DNA of 64,000 bases from Megamerina dolium (lineage: Eukaryota > Arthropoda > Insecta > Diptera > Megamerinidae), in assembly GCA_963854835.1 (NCBI GenBank), contig OY978528.1:59309261-59373260 (forward strand). Direction: 5' to 3'. A program made the translations under genes and the position numbers. Under the pieces are notes generated by a model. It was not told the DNA's origin and did not search any database. It worked only from the letters and a program-made list of their open reading frames with translations. Below are positions 10,490 to 22,839 of this stretch, in pieces; the first letter of the stretch is position 1; the number at the start of each line of letters is the position of its first letter.

Positions 10490-11640
10490 ACTTTCGATGT
10501 ACGCGAAGCATTTAATGGTGCCCACCTGGCAGCAAGTATTTGTCAATTCTTCAAATCGGGCATGCTTTCATCCGATCATGAGCAGCTCATCGCCTTCGGT
10601 CTTAAACAACTCGGCAGGCAGGCCATCAGCACCAACAACTTTGTTGTTGTTCAGCCTAGAAATCGACTCTCTGACTTCGTCATGGTCGGGTAGTGGAACA
10701 TCTACACCCTTACCCGTTATTGGGGAGTTCGGGAAACCTCCTCCACTGGCGGGATTGTTCGAGGCGTCTTCAGTTAGATTCGAGGCTCCGGGATTTAATC
10801 CACCACATCTTTATCTCCTTACATTCGCGTCTTTCTAGCTCTCTCTCTTCTTACGGCTGAAAAGACATCTCTCCGCACTTGTCTCCTCTCTGTGACGCTC
10901 CTTAACAGCTCAAATGGCACGCATATTTTTTGCTATCTTTCTCTGCGGTGACATCGCGACTCTCCTGATCATAGCACTCATTCCTCAGAGGCCGGTAGAA
11001 ACCGATTACCTCTACAGCAGCAGTAGTAATGTAGTGGGATATATGTGTCCACTGTCCCCATATATCATCAGTAGGGGGCGTATTCTGCATAATCAGATCC
11101 GATAATCGAGTGGTAAAAACACTTGCGGTCTCTGATGATTGCAGCTTATTGACGTTAAGCTTTCTCTGTGTGGGACTTCATTTGTTCTTTGCGACACATA
11201 AATGTGTTCGCACCTTACCTGCAACAAAGTAATGAGCCAAGTCGATGTCGTCACCACGAATCAATTTCACGTCCATCACACTGTAGGCATGCCTCCCGTC
11301 AATCATTACGTGATCAATTTGGTTTTTCGTTCGTTGATCTGGAGATATCCACGTCGCTTTATGGATGTCGAGATGCTAAAATCTGGTACTACTAATTATT
11401 ATGTTTCGTGCTGCGGCGAAGTTGATCATGCTCATTACATTATCGAGGATGTTCTGGCGGAGGCTGAATTTTCCGACAGTTGGACTAAAGGTACCTTCCT
11501 TGCCCACCCTGGCATTGAAGTCACCAAGCACGATTTTGATATCGTGGCGGGGGCAACGGTCAACAATTTCTTCGAGGCCTTGAAAACTCTCTTTGGTTGC
11601 ATTGGCAGCAATTGGCAAAATGCCAATTTTCATTTTACTC
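10490..11640 (-). mobile_element. RTE-like LINE fragment, antisense
   Basis: On the minus strand the endonuclease block IKIVLGDFNARVGKEG (about 11520-11560) is followed by FAAARNIIISSTRF (to about 11376). The reverse transcriptase start, with a NNKVVGADGLPAELF-like block, reads at about 10610-10720. The order and motifs are those of the LINE at 1-1530, so both belong to the same or a sister family. Frameshifts are frequent. Confidence 0.75.
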
Positions 11641-11659
11641 CCTTCTTCCGAAAAAATTG

Positions 11660-13086
11660 ATAAATAACAGAGGAAAAACTAACAAAGTTATCGGATTTTG
11701 CACAAGATCCGGGTTTACGGAGGTAGTAATTTTATATGGGAAATCTGCTTGTTTGAAACTAGATTTGAGTGATAATCTCAAAAATGAAGATAATCTCGTA
11801 TGTGTAAACATACTATTAGGCTCCCGAATGGATTACGTATAGTTAAATTCGTTTATTAAAATTGTTCTGTACTTTAATGATCTTATAATATACACACTTG
11901 AATTCTTGCAATTATATCTTTTCAAGTTTAATATTTTAATCAAGTTTACTTCACTTAACTCCATCTTACCGAAATATTTGTCATATCAATTCTTTTAATA
12001 CTGGCCATATTCCTACAAATTGTGCTATAGTTTCAACATATTTTCCACTGCACAGCTAGCAAATTTTGGATGTTTTAATTTGGAAACATTTTCCATTTAT
12101 CGATATTAAGTCGCACCTTGCTTTAAAGGTCCACATTAAATCACTTTGCCTTATTATTTCCACCATGTATGTTACTCCCACCCCTGTATCCAGCTTTGAG
12201 TAAAACCTAGTTGTTTGTGTTCCACTCGTCAACCATTCCAACTTATCTTTTTCCATTAGTGCTGTTAGTAAATATTAAATTTTTTCCCAATACCGGCTGT
12301 TGAAGTTGTTTGATGCCCACAATGGTATCCCGTAGTTACTCTCAATCTTACTTATCTCCTTAAACCAAGCAATCTTTTCATAATATTGCATAGAGAATAT
12401 GTAAATCTAGAGCATATACAAATCCACTCTATCCACCAGATTCAAGCATCATCTTGTAGGTGGGTGTGATAGGTGGACGTTTGAATACATTTTTTATAAA
12501 ATACATGAGCACAGGTTTGGGGCTATTCTTTATTTGATGAAGTTAACAGGTTATAAAAAATTAAAATAAATCATTTTAACGTATTCATTGAAAATGCATG
12601 TTAAAATTTTGCATTATATTTCTTTTAACATATCAAATATTTTATACGGAGTCGCCTGAAACAGCGCACTCGTGACAGTTAATTTCCATATTTTATAGTG
12701 AGAATGTGCTAAGTTTACTTGTTTTATTATTAAGTAAAACCCAAAAAGTACTCTCTATCGATATCCTTCAAGTAATGACGCTCTAAAAATCCTGCAAAAG
12801 TAGGGTTAACAATGCAATGTCAAACTGTATAATGGCTTTCAAACTGTTCCAAAACAAGTGTATGAACCCCGTTGAGTTACTAAATGCAGCAACCCTGAAA
12901 ACATTCACGTTCAAACACTTTTAGTTTGTTTACCAACAACTAATTTTTTGACATTACTGTGGTATTACTATTCAAAATTATAATATATTTTATTTTTTCA
13001 AAATCGAACTGCTATGTACAAAATTGGATAATATCTCCCGAATCTGCCGAATAACGCCATCTCAGCTAATAAGCACATATTAAAGG
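11660..13086. other. Spacer, no gene seen
   Basis: AT-rich region between the LINE and the tantalus-like gene. No recognisable protein. The 66-aa minus-strand frame at 12056-12256 has no family motif. Confidence 0.4.
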
Positions 13087-14024
13087 ATGGAGAACCTCGT
13101 TTATGGCATAGCGAACATTCATTTCCAGCAGAATTGTGAAACAGAGAATTGGTAAAACAATGAGAAAAGAGTGCTTTGCTGAAATCTGAAGTCTATATAA
13201 TTTTTTCACATTATAGCGTTCCTAATTTTATTACACCAGAATCGATATTAGATTTAAATTACACAGCACATCATTCAGCTGGAATAAAAGTTGATCATCC
13301 ATTCAGTGTTGACGATTTTCACTTTGAAATGAGCTGTGCCGCCGATGCAACTGATTCGAAATGTGAAAATGATGAAGAGGAAGAGCAATCATGCAGTTCC
13401 GCTGCAACCACAACTGCTTCCCATCGACGTAGCATGCCACCACGTAATTGCAAAGACAAATTACTGCAGCGTGTCAATCGGCGTTCGATTATGAAACCTG
13501 CAAAACGTAAAATATCGTCTGTGCGACCAGTCGATATCAAGAAAATTTATCTCAATAAGAAACTTACAAAATTTCATCCATCAAGTCTTGAAACCATATT
13601 CGAGGAACCACAAGCCGGAACTGAATCACAACATGGCGCCGCAGCCGCCGTCGGAGAAAGTTTAGTGCATTTTATTGGACATCGAAAAATTCGTCGTTCA
13701 CTCTCTTGTTCGGATGGATTGAACATCAATAAGACATTAACCAAACAGCGAAGGGCTAAAATCAAGAAAACATTTGGTCGTCGTTTTGCCCTGAAAAAAA
13801 TTTCTCTAGATGATTTTTTAAAACATCTAAATCGAGTCGATGATGATGAAAAACATGACGAAGATGCACAGCGCCTCAACAATGCACTTGCTCAAATACC
13901 AAACTCGTCAGAATGTTCAGTATTGCCTTTAGACATGGATCACGCGAATGAATCGAATGTTGAATGTAATGCTGTACACTTTGAAGCTGACGTACCGACA
14001 CCATCGACCGAAAGAACTGAATAA
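13087..14024 (+). CDS. tant: Tantalus-domain protein (tantalus homologue), 2 exons, 290 aa
   Basis: Exon 1 is 13087-13151 (ATG, MENLVYGIANIHF...). A 65-bp intron (13152-13216, gtaaaa...ttatag) joins in phase 2 to exon 2, 13217-14024. A start within the long exon is unlikely because that frame has no ATG until 13329. The key evidence is a Tantalus domain at about residues 135-165: a DIKKIYLNKKL block then SLETIFEEP, followed after an Ala-rich loop by a basic RKIRRSLSCSDG segment and KQRRAKIKK. This matches the domain shared by Drosophila Tantalus and vertebrate PRR14/PRR14L. Drosophila Tantalus is known as a nuclear/cytoplasmic DNA-binding partner of Additional sex combs. An acidic, Ser-rich N-terminal third (NDEEEEQSCSS) and an Asp/Glu-rich C-terminus flank the domain. 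The length is close to the fly protein's. Domain call firm; start less so. Confidence 0.8.
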
Positions 14025-16500
14025 AAGAAATGAGTGGCTTACATATACGAAAATATGTCTAGATTAGATATGAACAAATTTTCTATTCTATTGTTTTACG
14101 CATGCCTATGGAATTTAAACGTTTTCGAATTTTATCAACACATTTCATCCATCGAATTGGAAATATTTACAAAATTTAGTCTTATCGGCCTATTTGGTGT
14201 TTTTTCTTTCCTGTGTGAACTTTTTGTCTAATTACTATTTAAGAAAAATTCACATTTGTTCGTATTGTATTCTAAAAAACTTTTTAAACTTCAAAAATGT
14301 TAATTCTTTAGGGAATTTGAAATCAAATTACTTTCAATTATACCAACATATATAGATATATCTGCTGTTGTAATTTGTTATTTTATAAAAATTAGGGGGC
14401 TCTGGGGAGACGGGGGATGACCGCAAGAATCCACAATTGGTAAAATATGTATATAACTGGTATTTAAAAAGAGTAAAACCAAAATATTTACACATGTCCA
14501 TCGTGCTCGTGAATTTTAAAAAAAAATTGAGTGAAAAATCCTTAAGGTACTACTGTAATTTATACGTTCAATGATATACTCTTGAAACAAACATTTTTAC
14601 AGTTCTCATATATCCTGACAAAAAATTTGATAATATTAAACATAATAACTAGGAAACGACCAAGAGTTTCAGGGAAACGTTGACCAAATGGCAAGACATA
14701 GAATAAATGTATAATAATAATTGTAAGAATGGGTTTAAAAAGCTTCCATAAGAATTGCGTGATTAAAAAATTGGTGTGGTGGGAAGTGAGTAAAAATGAT
14801 GCAGGCCCGTTGTCAAAATTTAAATTAACAATTTTTTTAACACCAGAACATCAACAAAAACCCTGTAGACGTCGAGGGATTGGCTCTAGAGAAGTGAAAT
14901 GGAGCTCACCCACTGAATATATGCTAAAATTTACTCCCACCACTCCAGGGATGCCCCTACAGGGCACTCTTGCAAATCTTAATAGTATTCAAATCAATTT
15001 ATTAATTTAATCTGTACATTCTTATTGGCTTGATACCATAAAGCTAAATGTTTACTTTTGGCATTAATTCTAAAAGAAAAAACAAATCCATTACAATAAT
15101 AATTAATATAAATAGGTAAGAAAATAATAAATTCAAAATATGAACAATTGATACACATACACACACTTTCTACATCATTGGATCAACCCTGTCAGACCTT
15201 TTACGTTTTTCAAATCTAAATAGATATGTATGTATGTATCTTTAAATAAATTTGTATGATGATTCAACTCCGTATAACTCGTGTATTATTTTATTTTTAC
15301 ATTCTCTTTGTGTTATCTTCATAATGTAGTGGTCCACTTTTAAGGTTAACATATATAAGTACGACGTAAATTCATACTCTCATTAAGGTTTTGTCTGTTT
15401 AGTGATTGAAACTATAGAATAAAGCAATTAAATGATGATTTATACAGAAATGCATATGTACATATGTAAATATACATATATAAAACACTTTCATTATCAT
15501 TCGATAATGAAGCAGCAAGCAACTTTAGCCCAAGGCGCAATATAGCGTGTCCAGTATTTGCTCAAAATTTATTACCATTCAATTGATATTTGTACTTGTA
15601 GAAATCTACATACATGCATGTATACATTATTTCCTATATGTACATCTTAATTTAAATACAATATAATAGACTCATTATCGATGAACAATTTCCTAAATAC
15701 TAATGCTTTGGTTTATGTCTTAGTTCCATTCGATGCATTCAACCAAACTGAATAAAATACATTTACAAACAAACAAAAAATTAACAGCAGCAGTACATAC
15801 AACGACGCAGCTTAGTGGCAAGCGTTAGCAAAAATAAAGACAAAAGCTACAGAATATATGTACATTATTATATATTAAATATTCAAATATACAGAGTATG
15901 TAGGTATCATAATTAAAAAGGTGGTAATAACCTTAGACACCTCTTCATGGACATATATATGGGCAAGTAATTGTTTCTACTTATTAACAAAATTTGGAAC
16001 AAACCTATATGAAATGTTGCAGATGGACTACAATCTGCCACTGATTAATGATGATAGTGTTAAATGGAATGGTGTTATATTGTGAACTCATTAAATTGTG
16101 TATACGCAGTATATATATCTTGGTGGTAAACAACAGTCACTGGCCAGACATTTCTCAATGAATGAAAACAGTTGCTGCAAATACTATTACTATTGCTACT
16201 ACATCTACACTCATACTTGTAAGAAATATGTTGTAGCCACAAAATTGTGACGCAATGAAATATAAGAAATCATTTAAGACAATAAATGAAATGGAAACGC
16301 CACTCTCTCTCAAATTATTCCCGTTCGAAGAGCGCAAAACTCCAATGATATAGGGCAGACAAATAGATACCTACTCAGTATTCCAATAAGATGCTTGTAA
16401 CTAACCGCTAATTACTATACGATTATTTCACATGCAGATATGTAGGTACGTAAGTATGTATGTAGGAATCGAATTACGAGTGTGGCAGTTGGTAGTTTGT
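14025..16500. other. Spacer, no gene recognised
   Basis: About 2.5 kb of AT-rich sequence. A 93-codon frame at 14729-15010 has no recognisable motif and no obvious homologue elsewhere in the window. The rest consists of tatgtatg/tacata simple strings and poly-A/T runs. Confidence 0.4.
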
Positions 16501-16527
16501 ACGTATTACAATGATCTGAACCAAGTT

Positions 16528-16534
16528 TATAAAA
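16528..16534 (+). promoter_or_regulatory. Possible TATA box of protease C
   Basis: TATAAAA, about 188 bases upstream of the chosen ATG (16716). The implied 5' UTR is longer than in the other five protease genes. Confidence 0.35.
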
Positions 16535-16715
16535 TCAATTGCGGTGTTTGAGTTAACATTTAGTAGGTACACAAACACGCTTCGGAGAGTTTGCAATAAA
16601 CATATTTCTTTCTTTTTGTGTTTTTTTTTTCTTTCGTGATTAATAATCGAATTACTTGATATTAACGTGTGACTGCCGTATAATACACATAATATTGTAC
16701 ATATTATTCAATTCA

Positions 16716-19276
16716 ATGGTGTTGTCAGTGCCTTCATTAGTTTTATTACCGCTGTTATTAACATCGTTGCATCCACTTCTGACTTATATAAGAATTGTCG
16801 ACGCAATTAATTGGCAACATGTGAAACCAATGTATTTGGTATCGATGTATCCGCCTCCGGCAGGATTCAAATCGGATACACTGGAGCCATCAATTTTAAA
16901 CTTGGAAGCCGAACCAATGCAAGAGGATATGCTACCTGGTGGCTCTGGTGCAATGGATCGTATATTTGGTGGTAATATTGCTCCACCAAATACGTTTCCC
17001 TATCAAGTCGGGTTATTATTACAACGTCCGAAAGGGCTTTATTGGTGTGGAGGTTCCCTAATATCCGATGAGTTTATACTTACTGCAGCCCATTGCGTTG
17101 ATATGTAAGAACAAACATGAAAATTACATATTATCATATAGGTACTTTTCAATAAGGACGAAGCATTGCAATAATGGATTCATTTTTATAAAATCGTAAA
17201 ATCAGCAACAGATTGTTTTGACGTTTTTAATTTGTATTCGATTGCCAAAACTTTACATGTAAGCTAGTTCCACTGCGCGATTTTCGACGTAGTATATAAG
17301 GGGTAGTGCGTTGGCTTTCCAATATGTAGGTCGAGGGTTCAATCCCCGGCTGAGGCACAATTTTAATATCGAAAATTTTTTTTTTCGACCGGTGCTCATC
17401 TGTCGAGAAGCAATTGGCAATTCTTCTGGCGCTTCTAAAAGAGCTCTGTTGCAAAACTCTGAAAAAGTGATGTCTCAAGGGTTTACCCGTTCGGCGCTTC
17501 TATATATACCAAAAATTTAACACGCACAACAATACTGGAAGAAAAACTCAGCTAAAGGGCTTATAAGTGTCACCTATTTCTTTTTGCTCTTTATCTCAGT
17601 GTAGTGTTGTTAATTCCTTGGCCTTGTGTATATAAGGTCAACAGTTCAATTCCCTGTTTTTTTTAACAGGATTATTCCCAGGAAAAGGAATTTGGCAATA
17701 CTTTCCAAAATAAAAATCTTCCATGGAAATGGAAAAATCTTTAGATCCATCAATTCAGTATACAATTTTTTTTATCAATAAAAACATTTACAGCCCTACA
17801 TCTCTTTTAACAAATTTTACTTTCTTTTCAGGGCTAAACGTGCGTTGGTCTTTCTTGGTGCTTATGAGATTAAGAATGCGAAAGAAATTGGTCAAGTGCG
17901 AATGATGGTGCATAGACATCATTTTACTATATTTCCTACATGGAATCCACGCCGTTTAACAGATGATATTGCAATCGTACGCTTACCAGAACGAATTGAA
18001 TTTAATGGTAACATACATACATATATTACATAAAAATAGGTTACATGAGCTCTGAGAAAAAACAGATTATAAATGTATTTATTCCTATGAAAATCTAATA
18101 AGTTTATATTGATATAGACCTCTTCATTAGTCATATGATCTTTTTTTGAAAATTTCTAACTATTATTAGATGTTGAGAAATAGTGAAGAAACAACAACAA
18201 CAACTTTTGCAGGAAACACGATTTGTGAACTGAGGACAAAGTTATACAATATACTCCATTTCATATTTTATTCAAAATTTCAATTATAATAACGGCTCTA
18301 GGTCGACAATAGTAGTTGTTGCTATGGCGACTAATTCAGCAGCCACTTTTCCAATATTTTAAAACATGAGTAAGTTCATATGAATGACGTCACATAAAGT
18401 ATAGAAGTTGGTTCAAACCTTTCATTTTGATTCCTGCAGGAGGTTTTTGAAAATGTTTCTTATAATTTGATCATACACCAGTTTTATATGCATATAAAAG
18501 CTCATTGCAAGATGCCATGTATATTTAATTTTTACAAAAAAAGGTGAAAAATCATATGCCTACTCATTATATCATACATATAAGAAATGCTCAAAAATGG
18601 ATTTGTGCTTAAAAGCAAACAACAAAAACTTTAATTCATTTCAGACAGAATACATCCAATACCATTGCCAAAGCGTAACTATGAATATCGCACATTCAAA
18701 GATAAACTCGCCATCGCTTCAGGTTGGGGACGATATGCTACCGGTGTACATGCTATTAGTAATATATTGCGTTTTGTTGAATTGCAAATTGTTGATGGCA
18801 GAACATGTAAACGAACATTTCCACTCTCCTATCGCAGTACGAACATTTGTACGAGTGGTCGTTATGCGAAATCCACGTGTAATGGCGACTCGGGAGGACC
18901 TCTAGTGCTACGACGGCGAAATTCTAAAAGGCGTATTCTTATCGGACTCACATCATTTGGCAGTATATTCGGTTGTGATCTTGGATATCCGGCTGCCTTT
19001 ACAAAAGTCGCTTCATATTTGGATTGGATAAGTGATGAGACGGGTATCGATCCGAATAGTGACACATCCAGCGCTATGTTTCTCGAACAGTATTTAGAAG
19101 ATTATCAACGAAAATTGAAACATAATACACGACAACGTGAGCAGTTGGCCAATATGGAGTATATAGAGCGTTTAAATGACGGTATACGTAATTATCCAGA
19201 TGCAAATGCTTACCATGAACATTCTAATAAATTCCAAGATGATATTGGTTATGATTTGTTTATTATAGAACAATAA
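16716..19276 (+). CDS. Divergent chymotrypsin-like serine protease C, 3 exons, ~398 aa
   Basis: Exons 16716-17104, 17832-18007 and 18645-19276 (phases 2 and 1; total 1197 nt). The hydrophobic start MVLSVPSLVLLPLLL is a signal peptide. A propeptide of about 85 residues ends AMDR before IFGGN, a basic activation site. The triad is complete: His in TAAHC, Asp in TDDIAIVRLP, Ser in STCNGDSGGP with a chymotrypsin-type Ser at the pocket base. Exon 2 has the same length (176 bp) and phases as in the proteases at 19904 and 22840, so it belongs to that branch. It lies on the opposite strand and lacks their third intron. After the standard end (YLDWISDETG) it has an unusual hydrophilic C-terminal extension of about 75 residues, with many Asn/Gln/Glu (EQYLEDYQRKLKHNTRQREQ). 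Intron 1 hosts SINE sequence. The function may differ from digestion; no specific role can be read from the sequence. Confidence 0.88.
17293..17585 (+). mobile_element. tRNA-derived SINE, copy 2, in intron 1 of protease C
   Basis: The head carries a good B box (gagggttcaatccccgg, about 17334-17350). The body motif ttcgaccggtgctcatctgt and the 3' end (aaagggcttataagtgtcac, about 17554-17573) are diverged but complete, so this is close to a full-length old copy. Confidence 0.75.
17600..17725 (+). mobile_element. Possible second, degraded SINE head
   Basis: Contains ttggccttgtgtatataagg and a B-box-like cagttcaattccctg, in the same order as in the SINE heads, followed by ggaatttggcaatact resembling the SINE body. 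Highly diverged. Confidence 0.4.
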
Positions 19277-19903
19277 ATCAAGAGAGGACCTATTTTGTAT
19301 TGCAATATTTCTTTTTTGTTTCATGTAAATAAATTAGTCTAACTTAAAATAAAATAGAATAAAAGAAAAGTAGGAAAATAAAAAATAGAATTCACTGACA
19401 ATACACGCATAAAGCACACTTTTGCTTTCTACTTTGTAGATTGTACATCCATAGAATATTATAGTCAAAATTAAGATCATGTTAAATTTAATATTGGCTA
19501 TTTTTACAGATTTTTTGTGGGAAATATGTCAAACAAATCGATACAAAATTTATAATTAATCTGGCACACTTTTATCCAACTATAATCACGATCACATTTA
19601 ATTCCTGAAATATTTCACTCAACAGTCATTGATTATCTCATTTTATTGTTGTTGTTCCTGCTTTATTGAAATTATCATTTTTTAGGTGTTGAACAACTAT
19701 TTATTAAAGATAAATAAGTAAATGTCGTATTACTTGGTTGAACATAATCAAATAGCTGTTTCGCCATTCAAAACAACAGTGAGCTAACTAGTGGCAGTTT
19801 ATTAATTGGTATCCACATGTTTATGATGTGTTTATGATATTTTATACAATAGATGTCGAAAAAAATTTTTAGGAACATAAAATATATATAAATGTATATA
19901 GGT
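19277..19903. other. Tail-to-tail spacer between proteases C and D
   Basis: AT-rich. The 3' ends of the convergent genes C and D face each other across it. An AATAAA-like run follows C at about 19327-19333 (gtaaataaatt). Confidence 0.4.
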
Positions 19904-21164
19904 TTATTTATTAGCAACACCGCTATTCGTCTCAATCCAATCTAAGTAAGATGTAATACGAGTAAATACTCCAGGCCAGCCTTTTTCACAACCTAATAAA
20001 ATGCCAAAGGATGTTGCACCAATGAGTGTATTAGAACCATCGGCCAAAACTAATGGACCACCAGAATCGCCATTGCAAGTAGAGGTTCCACCAGTTGTCT
20101 TAATACAAATATTCGTAGGTTTAACAGAACCGAAAAACCAAGTTGAACAACCACTATTTCTCATAATTGGTGCTTCAATCCAGCGAAGTTTATCAGTAGC
20201 ACCAGGGGTTGCTGTAAACGAGATGACATAGAAAACAAAATAATAATATATTGATAACAATTTGTTTGGAAAGTATAAAATTTTACCATCACTAATGCTT
20301 CCCCATCCTGAAGCAATTGCTCTTTGATTCTCGTATAACGAATATTCTGAACTCTTCTTTGGTAATTTAGCTGGTTGAATGTAATCTGTATGTACACAAA
20401 AAAATTATGGATGTGTTTATCATTCACTATCATCGATACTTTGACGTTCACCCCTATCACGGTTTTTAATAGTACCAATAGTGTCGAGAGACGTTTTGAG
20501 AGAATCTTTTCGCATATTCATATTTTTGACTAACATTTTACGCTTGTTCGATTTAATACACCGTGATATGGGTGATTACAAGTCTTTTAAGTAATAACTA
20601 CCATTGAATTCAATTCGTGCTGGCAATTTAATCAGCGAAATATCATTGGTTGTAGTTGTAGGATCCCAATCCTCATGCACGATTACATAACTCTTTTGCA
20701 CAAATATTATTTGCTGGCCAACTTCTTTGTTATTAGTTCGATCCAAGGCACCCAAGTAAACATCAACACCAGTGGTGCTACAAATAATATACAAAATTTT
20801 GTTATATGTACCTTATAAAAAATTTATATGAAAGCATGATTGTTATTCCCAATTGCCAATCAACTCACAGACTGTCCGTACAATGCGCGGCTGTTACAAT
20901 CCAACGATCGGAGATAATAGTACCGCCACACCATGATCTGCCACGTTGCACATATAATAAAAGACCAACCTGATATGGAAATTGCTTCGCTGCAGCTAAA
21001 TTTCCATTTGTAATACGTCCTTCGGGCACAGGTTGGATGGCACTATTTGATGCCTCACGTTTCACATGCCATGCTGACACTGTGGACCAATCAATTTTTG
21101 ATGTAACCGATGCGCCCAAAACGGTTGAAACCGTTATAAGCAATATAGTAATCCCGAACTTCAT
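19904..21164 (-). CDS. Chymotrypsin-like serine protease D, 4 exons, 292 aa
   Basis: Exons on the minus strand: 21164-20869, 20777-20602, 20385-20287, 20211-19904 (phases 2, 1, 1; total 879 nt). The signal peptide is MKFGITILLITVSTVLG. The propeptide includes SKIDWSTVSAWHVKRE and ends EGR before ITNG. Catalytic His is in TAAHC, Asp in NDISLIKLP and Ser in STCNGDSGGP, with Ser at the pocket base (chymotrypsin type). The C-terminus is the standard YLDWIETNSGVANK. The stop codon overlaps AATAAA, so the 3' UTR is extremely short. The nearest relative is the gene at 22840-24255, with the same exon lengths except a 3-bp difference in exon 3. It is likely a secreted midgut enzyme of the Jonah/brachyurin-like group; that sub-assignment is inference. 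Confidence 0.93.
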
Positions 21165-21201
21165 ATTTTGGCAACTAATTTTTGTGAATGATTATCACAA
21201 G

Positions 21202-21209
21202 CTTATATA
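21202..21209 (-). promoter_or_regulatory. TATA box of protease D
   Basis: TATATAAG on the minus strand, about 38 bases upstream of the ATG. Confidence 0.6.
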
Positions 21210-21409
21210 GGGATTAACACGTAGATTAAGCAGACATCAAAATATTATTGTACCTGTTCATTGATAAAGAATTTTTAATACATTTAAAATACCTATCGAT
21301 TGTTTACAATATCAATGTCATATACGTAGGTAAAACGTGTCCGTCGATAAAAAAAAATACCAACTGATTTCACTGATTTACAACATCAATAACTCTGATT
21401 AACTAGTAG

Positions 21410-21563
<154 letters not shown>

Positions 21564-21857
21564 GTATATGTAAGTGATTAAAGACAAGTAAGTAAATCTA
21601 AAAGAAATATCCATAAATTATGTATTATAGAAAAGTTGTACAATTTAATTTATAATAAAAATTGCACCGGAATAAGATTAAGATCGAGCTAACAATTAAA
21701 AGAAAAAAAGAGCGAATTTGGGCCTACTTGGAATACCTAATAATTCTCTGGTGAAAAGTATTAACAGCATAAGTTAATTTTATGAAATTTTAAGATAATA
21801 TTTTAAATTTCTCGATGAAATGAAAAACGCATTATTTCTTAACCACTTCATATTAAC

Positions 21858-21985
21858 ATACGGAAATGCTTTGTTTTGTTCCCGTACAAAGCATTTCCGT
21901 ATTCTGATGAGGTGAATGGACCTTGGTCGACCACGTGGTTGAGTGCTTCCGGAACGTAGGTCCGTCCATTCTTGGGAAGCTTCAT
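21858..21985 (-). repeat. ~130-bp hairpin repeat, copy 1
   Basis: Arms tacggaaatgctttg (21859-21873) and its exact complement (21887-21901) enclose a 13-base loop. An adjoining block (gaatggaccttgg..., to about 21980) recurs inverted at 63183-63285. Confidence 0.75.
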
Positions 21986-22660
21986 ATTAACATATTAACA
22001 TATTAAGGTTTGCTACAAGTTCCGCCTAAACTATGTATTTTGATTATATTTTATTTGGACACATACATATAATCTATAAAAATAGTAACAAAATTATTTG
22101 TATACCAAATAGGTTACTATTGTTGGGTTTTCCTATTATTTAAACGATATGTAATATGATCGAAATATCGAATTAATGTCGTGAGACTTGAGGCTAATAT
22201 TTTTGTTATTCAGATAGCTCTAGGTAAGTACTATGTAATGAAATTACTAGATTGCGTTTCTAGATTATTGCCATATTATTAAAATGTATTTTATTTTTAA
22301 GAGATGCTTGCGAACTTTTATAGCCGTTGATCTCTAATTGTTTATTTATAATAGCTAATATTTTATCAACTTCATGCTGTCCGAATAAAATAGATCAATA
22401 AATTTATTAATACATATATTAATGATACGTTCCCTTTTAAAGCAATTTGCAAACATCGTTGATCTTTTAATAGTATCTACTAATTAAGAGCTTAATCGCT
22501 TGCTAAATGCGTTAATTCCTTTTTTTCCAGATTATCAAATCAAGATCCTTCGTAATTTCTGCTAAAACTTTAAACAAAATTAAAATTCTGTACTAAACTA
22601 CAATACGTGAATAAAACAACTACGAATACAAATAAAACAATTTTATTCACAAATAGATTT
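21986..22660. other. Spacer, no gene seen
   Basis: AT-rich with no coding motif. It precedes the relic exon at 22661. Confidence 0.4.
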
Positions 22661-22711
22661 CCTAATGACAATTCCAGTTGTTTCTTTAATATAATCCAAG
22701 CAACCCACGAC
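22661..22711 (-). pseudogene. Relic of a serine protease last exon
   Basis: The minus strand reads CLDYIKETTGIVIR, matching the C-terminal helix of the live gene at 25195 (YLDYIEEKTGIVNK). A conserved AATAAA-containing stretch (ttttattcacaaa) lies downstream, as in that gene. Nothing upstream of it in this frame looks like a protease, so only the last exon's end survives from a lost tandem copy. Confidence 0.65.
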
Positions 22712-22839
22712 AATCATTCTTTTCATTGTCTGTGATGCAGTTCATTTCATTGCTATTAGTAAGTAGACCAACTAATTGCTTTATCCAGTGGATAATGGAA
22801 AAATAACATAAAATGTGTGTTTAGCAAGTAAATACAGCT

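Noticed and set aside
13319..13882. Minus-strand frames opposite the tantalus-like gene
   Set aside because: Shadow frames; no motifs, while the plus strand carries the Tantalus domain.
14729..15010. 93-codon plus-strand gene
   Set aside because: No ATG-context, domain, splice or repeat evidence; a chance open frame cannot be excluded.
21858..21901. Rho-independent-type terminator hairpin
   Set aside because: Eukaryotic context; the hairpin recurs elsewhere as a dispersed repeat.
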